A model generated the notes under the pieces. That model saw only the letters and a program-made list of their open reading frames with translations. It made no database searches and was not told where the DNA came from. A program made the position numbers and the translations under genes. A stretch of 64,000 bases of DNA from Pseudomonadota bacterium (GTDB lineage: Bacteria; Pseudomonadota; Gammaproteobacteria; Xanthomonadales; Xanthomonadaceae), in contig JAFECB010000017.1 of the NCBI GenBank assembly GCA_018242365.1, forward strand, positions 310,001 to 374,000, given 5' to 3'. Shown one piece after another: positions 17,535 through 26,567 of the stretch. Position 1 is the stretch's first letter. Each line of letters begins with the position of its first letter.

Positions 17535-19411
17535 CCTTTCTCGCCGAACTCAAGCGCCGCAACGTCATCCGCATGGCCGGGCTGTATCTGGTCGGCGCGT
17601 GGCTTATCACGCAAGTCGCGGCCACCTTGCTGCCGGTGTTCGAGGCACCCGCTTGGGCGATGAAGGCAGTGGTCGGCGCACTGGCCATCGGCTTCATTCC
17701 CGCCATCGTGTTCGCTTGGGTGTTCGAGCTGACGCCGGAGGGCTTGAAGCGCGATGCCGATGTTCCCGCGTCGGAATCCATCGGCCCGCAAGTCGCACAG
17801 CGGCTGAATCGCGCGATCATCGTCGTGTTGCTGCTGGCGCTGGGCTATTTCGCGTTCGACAAATTCGTGCTGGCGCCGCGCCGGGAAGCTGCACTGGTGG
17901 CGGTAACCACGCACGCGGTCAAGTCCGAGGACGAGGGCGCAGGCCATCCTGCAATCAGCGACAAATCCATCGCGGTGTTGCCCTTCGTCAACATGAGCGC
18001 GGACAAGGACAACGAATTCTTCTCCGATGGCGTCGCCGAGGAAATCCTCAATGCGCTGGCACAGGTGAAGGATCTGAAAGTCGCAGGGCGCACGTCCTCG
18101 TTCCAGTTCAAGGGCAAGAACGAAAGCCTGACCACCATCGGCAACGCCCTCGGCGTGGCCCATGTACTGGAAGGCTCGGTACGCAAGCAGGGCGACAAGG
18201 TCCGCATCACCGCGCAGCTGATCCGTGTGGCAGATGGCTATCACCAATGGTCGGAAGCCTATGACGGCGACCTCAAGGACGTGTTCGCCCTGCAGGAACG
18301 CATCGCCCAGGCCATTGCATCCAAACTGCAGCTCACGCTCTCTGGCGCACAAGCACAACGGCTGGTCAATACCGGTACCCGCAATCCCGATGCCTACCAG
18401 TTGTACCTGCAAGCGTCATCGACGTTTGACCGTCGCGATGGTCCCCACATGCTGGAGGCGGTAAAGCAGCTCCAGCAGGCAGTCACGCTTGATCCGAACT
18501 ATGCGCGTGCGTATTCGCGCATGGCGGCGGTGTACGCCATCCTGCCAACTTACACGCTCGACCCCGTCAGCATCGTCGATTGGCGAAATCAGGTTCGCGC
18601 CTACGCACGGCGCGCGATCGCACTTGACCCAAGGCTGGCAGAGCCTTGGGCCGTACTAGGCCTGACGGCTCCCCTTTCCGGCGCCGGCCTGATTGAATCG
18701 CGCGAAGATTTCGAGAAAGCCATCCAGCTAGATCCCGACGACATCACCACCAATTTCTGGTTCGGACTGGCACTGGTGCGTTGCGGCTACAACCGTGCGG
18801 GTGCCGAGCGCATGGATCATGGATTGTCGATCGACCCGCTGGTGCCGAACCTGATGCGCTGGCGCGGCGTGCTTTACCTGCGCGACGGCGATATCGCACA
18901 CGCCGAGCCCCTGCTCAAACGCGCCTGGACGGCGGGGCTGCGCTTGGCCGGGCGCGAATTGGGCGAGATCGCATACCGCCGTGGTGACAACGCACTTGCC
19001 CGCCGCTCGTGGCTCGAGGGATCGCGCGATCTTTTTTCCCGCATGCCACCGGGCACCAACGAGGCGATGGCCTCTGGCATGTTCGGCGGCAATGAGTCAG
19101 ACCGGCAACGCGCCCTGGCCGGCGTCGACGCCTACCTCGCGCGTGACGATGTCTTCGTTCCCGGCATGCTGTCACTCTGGCTGGTCAATCTCGGCCGGGG
19201 CGCACGCGCGATGGAGGTCGAACGCACGCGTGTGCAAATCGACAACAGCGATTTCATGGCTTACCTGTTCAGTCCCGCAGGGAAATCGCTGCGGGCGCTG
19301 CCGGAATTCCCCGCCTACCTCAAGGCCAAGGGCTTCCCGGCGCTGTGGGACAAGTACGGCCCACCGGACATGTGCACGAAATCCGCAAGCGGCGACTACG
19401 CCTGCCAGTAA
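17531..19411 (+). CDS. TolB-like/TPR membrane protein
   Basis: A 626-residue protein in the centre of the block. Residues about 10-65 form two membrane helices (MAGLYLVGAWLITQVAATLL and the AIGFIPAIVFAWVFELTPEG region), and a third lies near 97-112 (IIVVLLLALGYFAF). Next comes a FlgO/TolB-like alpha-beta domain (SIAVLPFVNMSADKDNEFFS to QERIAQAIASKL, about 145-270), then TPR-like helical repeats to the end. Related proteins usually carry a cyclase or winged-helix output domain; here none is present. It may scaffold the neighbouring membrane proteins, but this is inference. Confidence 0.82.
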   Translation: MTFLAELKRRNVIRMAGLYLVGAWLITQVAATLLPVFEAPAWAMKAVVGALAIGFIPAIVFAWVFELTPEGLKRDADVPASESIGPQVAQRLNRAIIVVLLLALGYFAFDKFVLAPRREAALVAVTTHAVKSEDEGAGHPAISDKSIAVLPFVNMSADKDNEFFSDGVAEEILNALAQVKDLKVAGRTSSFQFKGKNESLTTIGNALGVAHVLEGSVRKQGDKVRITAQLIRVADGYHQWSEAYDGDLKDVFALQERIAQAIASKLQLTLSGAQAQRLVNTGTRNPDAYQLYLQASSTFDRRDGPHMLEAVKQLQQAVTLDPNYARAYSRMAAVYAILPTYTLDPVSIVDWRNQVRAYARRAIALDPRLAEPWAVLGLTAPLSGAGLIESREDFEKAIQLDPDDITTNFWFGLALVRCGYNRAGAERMDHGLSIDPLVPNLMRWRGVLYLRDGDIAHAEPLLKRAWTAGLRLAGRELGEIAYRRGDNALARRSWLEGSRDLFSRMPPGTNEAMASGMFGGNESDRQRALAGVDAYLARDDVFVPGMLSLWLVNLGRGARAMEVERTRVQIDNSDFMAYLFSPAGKSLRALPEFPAYLKAKGFPALWDKYGPPDMCTKSASGDYACQ

Positions 19412-19431
19412 CGCCATCCGGGAGTATCGCC

Positions 19432-20163
19432 ATGTTGCTGCGGCGTTTTTCGCAATCGCTGAAACAACAGAACTGGACCGCCATCGTCATCGAGTTCGTG
19501 TTGCTGGTGCTGGGCGTGTTCCTCGGCATCCAGGCCAGCAACTGGAATACGGCGTTGATCGAACGGCAGCAGGCGCAGGCTGCGATGCAGCGCCTGCAGA
19601 ACGACATGCAGCTGTCGTTCGAGCTGACCGGGTACAGCATGACCTTCATGGCGGAGAACGCCCGTGGCGCCGACCTCGTGTTCGACAGCCTGCGCAGCTG
19701 TCATCTGGCGGAGCAGGACCGGGACGCGTTCGCAACCGGCCTGTACCGCCTCGGCAAGATCACCCCGGCACGCTTCGTGCGCACCACCTTCGACGAACTG
19801 CGCGACAGCGGCCGGCTGGACCTGATCGGCGACGACAATCTGCGGCATGCGCTCAACGAGACCGCGCGCCGGCAGGACTCGCACGAAGCGGTGTTCCGGC
19901 TGATCGCCGCGCGCACCGATCCGCACATGGCCTACGTCGACAGCAACGTGATCTACCTCATCCACGGCACCATTGGTGGCGACGCGCGAATCCGCTGGAA
20001 CCAGTTGGACATCGACTTCGCCGCCGCCTGCAAGGATCGCCGCCTGCTGGCCGCCGTCGCCGCCGTGCGCAATTACACGTATGACGATCTCGCCGACGTG
20101 ACCCGGCAGCAGCAGCGTTTCGAGGGCATCCTCGGCTTGATCAAGCAGGAGCGCGCAAAGTGA
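19432..20163 (+). CDS. Single-pass membrane protein, DUF6090-like, copy 4
   Basis: A 243-residue protein with the same opening as copies 1 and 3 (MLLRRFSQSLKQQNWTAIVI, then a helix ending GIQASNWN). The body has TTFDELRDSGRLDLI, matching the YDEL-x-x-S/T-G motif, and cysteines C90 and C200. It starts 20 bp after the TolB/TPR gene, with GGGAG upstream, and overlaps the last gene of the block. Function unknown. Confidence 0.8.
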   Translation: MLLRRFSQSLKQQNWTAIVIEFVLLVLGVFLGIQASNWNTALIERQQAQAAMQRLQNDMQLSFELTGYSMTFMAENARGADLVFDSLRSCHLAEQDRDAFATGLYRLGKITPARFVRTTFDELRDSGRLDLIGDDNLRHALNETARRQDSHEAVFRLIAARTDPHMAYVDSNVIYLIHGTIGGDARIRWNQLDIDFAAACKDRRLLAAVAAVRNYTYDDLADVTRQQQRFEGILGLIKQERAK

Positions 20164-20927
20164 TCAGGATTTTCGCCACCCTGCGCCAGCGCCTGCTGTC
20201 CGAGAATCGCTTCACCCATTACCTCGGCTACGCCGCCGGCGAGATCGTGCTGGTGGTGATCGGCATCCTGATCGCGCTGCAAATCAACAACTGGAACGAT
20301 GCCCGCAAGGACCGCGCGCGCGAACTCGACTACCTGCACAACATCCGCGAGGACGTGCGCACCAATATCGCGCAGATGGATACCTACCTGCAGACCCGCA
20401 ACGCCGAGATCGCGGCGGCACAGCGCATCCTCACCCATTTCAATGGCGTGCCCATCACGGATGCATCTGCATTCAACGCCGACAGCATCAGCATCTACAA
20501 CTGGAAGCGTTTCTACCTCGGCGACAACACCTACCAGGAACTGATCGGCTCCGGCAATTTCGCCCTGCTGTCGAATCCGAAGATCAAGGATGGGCTGCTC
20601 GACATCGAGGCGATGTACCGCAAGCTGAAGGGCGAGGAAGACCATTTCCGCTTCGATAGCGAGACCCTGCTGTACAAGCCGGCATATGTCACCACCGACC
20701 TCGGCCCGATGATGCAGGATTACAGCTACACCATGAGCCACGGCCGGGAAGGCAGCGCCAACGCACTGCGCCCGGAGAATTTCGCGCCCTTGCTGCGCAA
20801 CCTGGAAGCGAAGAATGGTTTCTGGATGGCCATCCTCGAGTTCAGCACGATGAACGAGCAGATGACGGCGATGCGCGATCGTTCGCGTGAGCTGCTCGCC
20901 GAGATCGACGCCGAACTCAAGCGCTGA
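20160..20927 (+). CDS. DUF6090 family protein
   Basis: The 255-residue product is a recognisable DUF6090 protein: short basic N-terminus, helix AAGEIVLVVIGILIALQINN followed by NWNDARKDR, then a helical body with NTYQELIGSGNFALL. DUF6090 proteins are common in Bacteroidota and unstudied. It starts with GTG overlapping the stop of copy 4 (GTGA). Unlike the other members it has no cysteine pair. It closes the six-gene block; the next gene starts 32 bp later and is of an unrelated kind. Confidence 0.85.
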   Translation: MIRIFATLRQRLLSENRFTHYLGYAAGEIVLVVIGILIALQINNWNDARKDRARELDYLHNIREDVRTNIAQMDTYLQTRNAEIAAAQRILTHFNGVPITDASAFNADSISIYNWKRFYLGDNTYQELIGSGNFALLSNPKIKDGLLDIEAMYRKLKGEEDHFRFDSETLLYKPAYVTTDLGPMMQDYSYTMSHGREGSANALRPENFAPLLRNLEAKNGFWMAILEFSTMNEQMTAMRDRSRELLAEIDAELKR

Positions 20928-20959
20928 CGCTGCCACTGCGCCCGCATCCACGGCATCCT

Positions 20960-22216
20960 ATGCCGATGCCAAGCACACATGCCCCTCCTTGCCTTGCCGT
21001 GATCGGCGGCGGTCCGGCCGGCCTGATGGCGGCGGAAACCGCGCGTGTGGCTGGCCTCGACGTGCATCTGTTCGATGCCATGGGCTCGGTCGGGCGCAAG
21101 TTCCTGATCGCCGGCAAGGGTGGGCTGAACCTGACCCATTCCGAGCCGCGCCCGGGCTTCGATGCACGCTATCGGCAGCGGGCGCGGGAGGTCGGGCGCT
21201 GGCTGGATGATTTCGATGCCGATGCGCTGCGGCAATGGGCGCGCGGGCTTGGCATCGAAACGTATGTCGGCAGTTCCGGGCGCGTGTTCCCGAATGATCG
21301 CAAGGCCGCGCCGCTATTGCGCGGCTGGGTGCGGCGGCTGAAGGAGTCTGGCGTGCAGATGCATGTCCAGCACCGCTGGCAAGGCTGGACGGATGATGGC
21401 GCGTTGTCTTTCGACACGCCCGATGGCCCGATGCCATTCAAGGCCGATGCCGTGGTGCTGGCGCTGGGTGGCGGCAGTTGGCCGCAGCTCGGTTCCGATG
21501 GCGCATGGATACCGCAGCTGGCCGCACGCGGCATCGACCTCGCCCCATTGGCGCCGTCCAACTGTGGGTTCGACATCGGCTGGAGCCCGCATCTTGCGAA
21601 CAAGTTCGCAGGCGCGCCGCTGAAACCGGTGATCGTGCATTGGCGTGACGCCCACGCTGTCGAACACAGCCTGCAGGGCGAATGCGTGCTGACCGAGCAC
21701 GGCATTGAAGGCAGCCTGATCTACGCCATCAGCGCCGAGCTGCGCGACGCACTGGCACGCGATGGCGCGGTGTCGTTGCATCTGGATCTTGCGCCGGGTC
21801 GTGATGGCGAGAGCCTCACGCGCGAGCTTTCCAAGCCACGCAATGGCCGCAGCCTAGGCGAACACCTGCGCCGGCAGGCCGGTATCGATGGTGCGAAAGC
21901 GGCGCTGTTATTCGAAGTGCTGGACAAGGCCGCCTTGCAGGACATGCAACGCGTCGCCGCCACGATCAAGCGCTTGCCGCTGACCCTGCGCAGCGCCCGG
22001 CCCATCGCGGAAGCCATCTCCAGCGCCGGCGGCGTGCGGCTGGAGGCGATGGATGATGCACTGATGCTGCACGCCCTACCGGGCGTGTTCTGCGCCGGCG
22101 AGATGCTGGATTGGGAAGCCCCGACAGGCGGCTTTCTGCTCACCGCCTGCTTCGCCAGCGGCCTGCGTGCCGGGCGGGGTGCGGTGGCATGGCTGCAAAG
22201 CATCCGAGCCGGTTGA
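20960..22216 (+). CDS. TIGR03862/HI0933-like flavoprotein
   Basis: A 418-residue FAD-dependent protein. The dinucleotide-binding loop is AVIGGGPAGLMAAE near the N-terminus, followed by GRKFLIAGKGGLNLTHSE, the signature of the HI0933/BaiN flavoprotein family, and a C-terminal second FAD motif (GVFCAGEMLDWEAPTGGFLL). The sequence fits the TIGR03862 branch. Biochemical role unknown; some relatives act on bile acids, but that cannot be carried over here. Confidence 0.86.
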   Translation: MPMPSTHAPPCLAVIGGGPAGLMAAETARVAGLDVHLFDAMGSVGRKFLIAGKGGLNLTHSEPRPGFDARYRQRAREVGRWLDDFDADALRQWARGLGIETYVGSSGRVFPNDRKAAPLLRGWVRRLKESGVQMHVQHRWQGWTDDGALSFDTPDGPMPFKADAVVLALGGGSWPQLGSDGAWIPQLAARGIDLAPLAPSNCGFDIGWSPHLANKFAGAPLKPVIVHWRDAHAVEHSLQGECVLTEHGIEGSLIYAISAELRDALARDGAVSLHLDLAPGRDGESLTRELSKPRNGRSLGEHLRRQAGIDGAKAALLFEVLDKAALQDMQRVAATIKRLPLTLRSARPIAEAISSAGGVRLEAMDDALMLHALPGVFCAGEMLDWEAPTGGFLLTACFASGLRAGRGAVAWLQSIRAG

Positions 22217-22311
22217 CGTCGTGCGCACACCCTGATCGCTCCATCTTCCGGCACTAGCGATGGCTATCCGTCGGGTCTAGTCTTGCCGCTTCGCCCGCCG
22301 GAATCACCGCC

Positions 22312-24147
22312 ATGCATATGCTTCGCACGCTCACCCTGACTGCCTGCATCGCCGCTGCACTGGCTGCCTGCGCGCCGAAGTCCCCAGCCCCGGACAGCAA
22401 CGCCACGGCACCGGCCGCCGCCACTACCCAAGACGCCGCGCTCGACAAAGCGGTGGACGCCTTCATCGACGGCTATTTCCAGCACAACCCGGTGTTCGCC
22501 GCCAACGCCGGCAAACACGAATTCGACGGTAAATTGCCCGACTACAGCCCCGCCGGCCTGAAGGCCAATGCCGATTGGCTGCACGCCCAACGCAATGCGT
22601 TTGCCGCCTTCACCGATACCCAGCTCGACGCGCAGGGCCGCTTCCGCCGCGACTACGTGCTGGCGGTGATCGACGGGGCATTGTTTTGGCTGGAAGACTC
22701 CGGCTTCGCCTACAACAACCCCGCCTTCTACACCGGCGATCTGTCGCCGAGCATGTACCTGACCCGCCCGTACGCACCACTGGCGCAGCGCATGGACGCG
22801 TTCATCCGTTACCAGGAAGCCCTGCCGAAGGCGGTCGAGCAGATCAAGGCCAATTTCAAGTTGCCGCTGCCGGCCTCCTACATTGACCTGGGCGTGAATT
22901 CGTTCGGCGGCTATGCCAGTTTCTTCGCCAGCGACGTGCCGAAGATCTTTGCCGAGGTGAAGGATGACGCCCTGCAAGCGCGCCTGAAGGCCAGCAACGC
23001 CGCCGCGATCAAGGCGACGCAAGCCATGGCCGATTGGCTCAAGGCGCAGAAGCCGCACGCCACCCAGGATTTCGCCCTGGGTGCCGAGAAATTCGCGAAA
23101 ATGCTGTACGCCACCGAGCGCGTGGACATCCCGCTCGATCAACTCAAGGCCGCAGGCGAAGCCGACCTCGCACGCAATTTGGCGGCATTGAAAGCCGCCT
23201 GCGACCAGTTCGCGCCGGGCAAGACGCTCCAGCAATGCGTGGCGCAGGAAGCCGCCGACAAGCCGCAGGGCGGAGCGGTCGAGGGTGCGCGCGCGCAACT
23301 GGCGAGCCTGCGCCAGTTCATCGTCGACAAGGACTTGGTGACCATCCCCGGCACCGAGCAAGCCACCGCAGAGGAAGCACCGCCGTTCAATCGCTGGAAC
23401 TTCGCCTACATCGAAATCCCCGGCCCCTACGAGAAGAACCTGCCCTCGGTCTACTACATCGCGCCACCGGACCCCACCTGGCCCAAGGCCGAGCAGGACG
23501 CCTACATCCCCGGCAAGGCCGACCTGCTGTTCGTGTCCGCGCATGAAGTCTGGCCCGGCCACTTCCTGCAATTCCTGCATTCCAACCGTTCCGACTGGAA
23601 GTTCGGCCAGCTGTTCGTCGGCTACGCCTTCGCCGAAGGCTGGGCGCATTACACCGAAGAGATGATGTTCGATGCCGGCCTCGATGGTGCCACCCCGGAA
23701 ACCCACATCGGCCAACTCGCCAATGCCCTGCTGCGTGACGTGCGCTTCGTCTCGGCAATCGGCATGCACACCGGCGGCATGACCATGGCGCAATCGGAAC
23801 AACTGTTCCTCGACAAGGGCCTGCAGGATCCGGGCAACGCCCGCCAGCAGGCCGCACGCGGCACCTACGATCCGGCCTACCTCAACTACACGATGGGCAA
23901 GCTGATGATCATGCAGCTGCGCGATGACTGGATCGCGAAGCATCCCGGCCCGCATGCGCTGAAGGCCTTCCACGACCAGTTCCTGAGCTACGGTGGCCCG
24001 CCGATCCCGCTGGTGCGTGGGCAGATGCTGGGCAGCAAGCCGGAAGCGAAGCTGTGGTCCGCGCCGGCAGCCTCCGCACCCGCTGCATCGCCGGCTGCAC
24101 CTGCCGCTACGCCGACTGCAGCTCCCGCAGCGGCAGCAGGAGCCTGA
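22312..24147 (+). CDS. DUF885 lipoprotein, predicted zinc peptidase
   Basis: A 611-residue lipoprotein with signal peptide and lipobox (ALAAC, near residue 21). The DUF885 region follows, with the metal-binding motif HEVWPGHF (family HExxPGH) and a downstream GWAHYTEEMM segment supplying a further glutamate. Proteins of this type are believed to be zinc-dependent carboxypeptidases. The last 30 residues are almost only Ala, Pro and Thr, a low-complexity tail not needed for the fold. ATG 22312 is followed 3 codons later by a second possible ATG. Confidence 0.88.
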   Translation: MHMLRTLTLTACIAAALAACAPKSPAPDSNATAPAAATTQDAALDKAVDAFIDGYFQHNPVFAANAGKHEFDGKLPDYSPAGLKANADWLHAQRNAFAAFTDTQLDAQGRFRRDYVLAVIDGALFWLEDSGFAYNNPAFYTGDLSPSMYLTRPYAPLAQRMDAFIRYQEALPKAVEQIKANFKLPLPASYIDLGVNSFGGYASFFASDVPKIFAEVKDDALQARLKASNAAAIKATQAMADWLKAQKPHATQDFALGAEKFAKMLYATERVDIPLDQLKAAGEADLARNLAALKAACDQFAPGKTLQQCVAQEAADKPQGGAVEGARAQLASLRQFIVDKDLVTIPGTEQATAEEAPPFNRWNFAYIEIPGPYEKNLPSVYYIAPPDPTWPKAEQDAYIPGKADLLFVSAHEVWPGHFLQFLHSNRSDWKFGQLFVGYAFAEGWAHYTEEMMFDAGLDGATPETHIGQLANALLRDVRFVSAIGMHTGGMTMAQSEQLFLDKGLQDPGNARQQAARGTYDPAYLNYTMGKLMIMQLRDDWIAKHPGPHALKAFHDQFLSYGGPPIPLVRGQMLGSKPEAKLWSAPAASAPAASPAAPAATPTAAPAAAAGA

Positions 24148-24171
24148 GCCAAGGTTGACCTGTCGAAGGCC

Positions 24172-24744
24172 TCAAGTCTTCGGCAGCGTCACCCCGGTCT
24201 GGCCCTGGTACTTTCCGCCGCGATCCTTGTACGAGGTCTCGCAGACGTCATCGGCAGCGGACTGGAAGAACAACATCTGCGCCACGCCTTCGCCGGCGTA
24301 GATGCGCGCCGGCAGCGGCGTGGTGTTGGAAAACTCCAGGGTCACATGGCCTTCCCACTCCGGCTCCAGCGGGGTCACGTTGACGATGATCCCGCAGCGC
24401 GCGTAGGTGCTCTTGCCGAGGCAGACCACCAAAGTGTCGCGCGGGATGCGGAAGTATTCGACGGTGCGCGCCAGCGCGAAGGAATTGGGCGGGATGATGC
24501 ATTCATCACCGACCACATCGACGAAACTCTTTGGGTCGAAGTGCTTGGGATCGACAATCGTCGAATTGATATTGGTGAACACCTTGAACTCGCGCGCGCA
24601 GCGCACGTCATAGCCATAACTCGATGTGCCGTAGCTGACGATGCGCTGGCCATCGGCGGTCTTCACCTGGCCCGGCTCGTACGGCTCGATCATGCCGTGC
24701 TGCTCGGCCATGCGCCGGATCCAGCGGTCGCTCTTGATGCTCAT
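24172..24744 (-). CDS. dcd: dCTP deaminase
   Basis: Converts dCTP to dUTP for dTTP synthesis. The 190-residue product matches family length; [10 protein letters not shown] and the [17 protein letters not shown] segment hold the nucleotide-binding and catalytic Glu residues, and the C-terminal part closes over the trimer active site. It lies downstream of apbC on the same strand, the usual dcd-apbC-metG neighbourhood, though a palindromic repeat separates the two here. Confidence 0.96.
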   Translation of the reverse strand: MSIKSDRWIRRMAEQHGMIEPYEPGQVKTADGQRIVSYGTSSYGYDVRCAREFKVFTNINSTIVDPKHFDPKSFVDVVGDECIIPPNSFALARTVEYFRIPRDTLVVCLGKSTYARCGIIVNVTPLEPEWEGHVTLEFSNTTPLPARIYAGEGVAQMLFFQSAADDVCETSYKDRGGKYQGQTGVTLPKT

Positions 24745-24774
24745 TCAGGAATCTCGCCGACAAAGAGCGCAATT

Positions 24775-24846
24775 GTAGGGCGGGTCTCGACCCGCCGTCT
24801 TGGCCCATCGTCTTGAATCGCCGCGGCAGGTCGAGACCCGCCCTAC
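24775..24846. repeat. GTAG-type palindromic element, second family
   Basis: Two inverted arms, GTAGGGCGGGTCTCGACCCG (24775 onward) and GGTCGAGACCCGCCCTAC (24829-24846), flank a 32-bp spacer. Both outer ends carry GTAG/CTAC. The sequence family differs from that at 12294 and 29683. It sits between apbC and dcd and supplies the TAG stop codon of apbC (24843-24845, minus strand). Each arm can also fold on itself (CGGGTCTCGACCCG). Confidence 0.8.
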
Positions 24847-25691
24847 TCGCCGCGCAGAGTGGCCATGATCCCGGTGCGCACCTTGGGTCGCTCGGCCAGG
24901 CGATCCAGCAGCGCGCTAGCGACGGCGTGGAAGGCCTGAGTCGATGCCGAGTGCGGCTCCGCAACAACGATCGGCGTGCCGACATCGCCATGTTCACGGA
25001 TGCCGATTTCCAGCGGCAGCGAGCCCAGCACCGGCACGCCGTACTGGCCCGACATCCACTCCGCGCCGCCCTTGCCGAAGATGTGTTCGACGTGACCGCA
25101 GTTGGAACACCGATGCGCGGCCATGTTCTCGACCAACCCGAGCACGGCGATATCGACCTTCTCGAACATCCGCAGCGCCTTGCGCGCATCCATGGTCGCC
25201 ACTTCCTGCGGCGTGGTCACCACCACCGCGCCGGCAACCGGGATTTTCTGCGCCATGGTCAACTGGATGTCGCCGGTGCCCGGCGGCAAGTCCACCACCA
25301 GCACGTCGAGATCGCCCCAACGCGTGTCGCGCAACAGCTGGGTCAACGCCTGGGTCACCATCGGCCCGCGCCAGATCATCGGGGTGTCATCGCCGACCAG
25401 AAATCCGATCGACATTGTCTCGATTCCGTAGGCGCACATCGGCGTGATGCTCTTGCCGTCGGGGCTGTCCGGCTTGCCCGACAGGCCGAGCATGGTCGGC
25501 ACGCTAGGCCCGTAGATATCGGCATCGAGCACGCCCACCTTCAAGCCTTCGGCATGCAGCGCCAGCGCGAGATTCACCGCGACCGTGGACTTGCCGACGC
25601 CGCCCTTGCCGGAACCGACGACGATGACATTGCGAGCATTGGCGAGTGGTTTCAACTCACCCTGGACAGCGTGGGAAGGCAGGCGCGACAT
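24843..25691 (-). CDS. apbC: Iron-sulfur cluster carrier protein (Mrp/ApbC)
   Basis: P-loop ATPase (282 aa) that carries and hands on Fe-S clusters. It has the deviant Walker A GSGKGGVGKSTVAVN, the DLPPGTGD segment, and the cluster-binding CxxC in RCSNCGHVE. The N-terminal DUF59 domain of E. coli Mrp is absent, so the protein starts directly at the ATPase domain, as in other short versions. The stop codon lies in the adjoining palindromic repeat. Confidence 0.92.
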   Translation of the reverse strand: MSRLPSHAVQGELKPLANARNVIVVGSGKGGVGKSTVAVNLALALHAEGLKVGVLDADIYGPSVPTMLGLSGKPDSPDGKSITPMCAYGIETMSIGFLVGDDTPMIWRGPMVTQALTQLLRDTRWGDLDVLVVDLPPGTGDIQLTMAQKIPVAGAVVVTTPQEVATMDARKALRMFEKVDIAVLGLVENMAAHRCSNCGHVEHIFGKGGAEWMSGQYGVPVLGSLPLEIGIREHGDVGTPIVVAEPHSASTQAFHAVASALLDRLAERPKVRTGIMATLRGE

Positions 25692-25797
25692 GATTTCAAA
25701 CGTGTTTCCGGGCCCACAAGTCTAGCGCCTGGACGATTTTTTCCTGCCGATCCAGATCAAGCCGGTGATGCTTGATTCGAAACTGAACATGGGATCG

Positions 25798-25830
25798 ATA
25801 CCCCATTCCATACCGCGCCGAATGGGGTAT
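25798..25830. promoter_or_regulatory. Perfect 11-bp inverted repeat upstream of DUF2147 gene
   Basis: ATACCCCATTC (25798-25808) and GAATGGGGTAT (25820-25830) pair perfectly around an 11-base loop. The right arm runs into TATAAA, which could be a -10 element, 55 bp before the DUF2147 start. There is no T run, so an operator is more likely than a terminator. Confidence 0.5.
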
Positions 25831-25884
25831 AAAGCGGGTGCGGGGACGCGCCGCGTCCCGCTCATTCCGTGGAGGGAACAGGCA

Positions 25885-26316
25885 ATGCGCAAATTGATTC
25901 TGGCAGCGGTGCTCTCGGCGTTCGCATTCAGCGCCAGCGCCTCGAACCCTGCTTCGCCTATCGGCAAATGGCGGACGATGGACGACGAGACCGGCAAGCC
26001 GATGACCGTCACCGAAATCTACCAAGCCCAGAACGGCACCCTCGCGGCGAAGATCGTCGAAAACCTCGGCCTGCCGGCCACCTGCAGCGAGTGCAGCGGC
26101 GCCAACAAGAACAAGCCCTTCGTCGGCATCGTGATCCTGTGGAACCTCAAGCCCACCGGTGCGAACACCTGGGGCGGCGGCAACGGCTACAAGCCGTCCG
26201 AGGATCGCAGCTTCCGCGCCAAGTCGGTCACCTTGGTCGATGGCGGCCGCAAACTCGAAGTCAAGGGCTGCGTCGCATTCTTCTGCAAGACCGCGACCTG
26301 GGTGCGGGTCGACTGA
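25885..26316 (+). CDS. DUF2147 family secreted protein, copy 1
   Basis: A 143-residue exported protein: signal peptide (MRKLILAAVLSAFAFSASAS), then a beta-rich domain with IGKWRTMDDETGKP, ATCSECSGANKNKP and a conserved C-terminal GCVAFFCKTATWVR. The four cysteines could form two disulfides in the periplasm. GGAGGGA lies 7 bases before the ATG at 25885, which supports this start over an open upstream ATG at 25765. DUF2147 proteins have no established role. A second copy follows in tandem. Confidence 0.86.
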   Translation: MRKLILAAVLSAFAFSASASNPASPIGKWRTMDDETGKPMTVTEIYQAQNGTLAAKIVENLGLPATCSECSGANKNKPFVGIVILWNLKPTGANTWGGGNGYKPSEDRSFRAKSVTLVDGGRKLEVKGCVAFFCKTATWVRVD

Positions 26317-26329
26317 GGATGACCAAGTA

Positions 26330-26358
26330 CGCGGGCGGTCAGCAACCGCCCGCGTCTT
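26330..26358 (+). terminator. Hairpin terminator after DUF2147 copy 1
   Basis: CGCGGGCGGT (26330-26339) and ACCGCCCGCG (26345-26354) form a perfect 10-bp stem with a 5-base loop, 14 bases after the stop codon, followed by TCTT. The T run is weak but the stem is strong. The rest of the 250-bp spacer to the second copy shows no gene. Confidence 0.6.
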
Positions 26359-26567
26359 CGTGGCAAACGTGCATGTATGCAGCCGAGGCACCCGCGACAG
26401 CGAACCTCCGACCAATTCAGACATAAGAGGTTCCTCCCAGCCAAGGGTGGCGTGGATCTCTGTTCTCTCCCCCAGGTAAGTGTCATCGTCCCGCCGCAAC
26501 TCTGCTCGACGCGGGAGCGTTTTCGGGCGATGCTTGCGACATTGCTCGATGACTGCGGAGTATCGCG

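Noticed and set aside
24061..24144. Ala/Pro/Thr tail of the DUF885 protein as a possible frameshift product
   Set aside because: The frame stays open to a normal stop with the same base composition, and such tails occur in lipoproteins of GC-rich bacteria.
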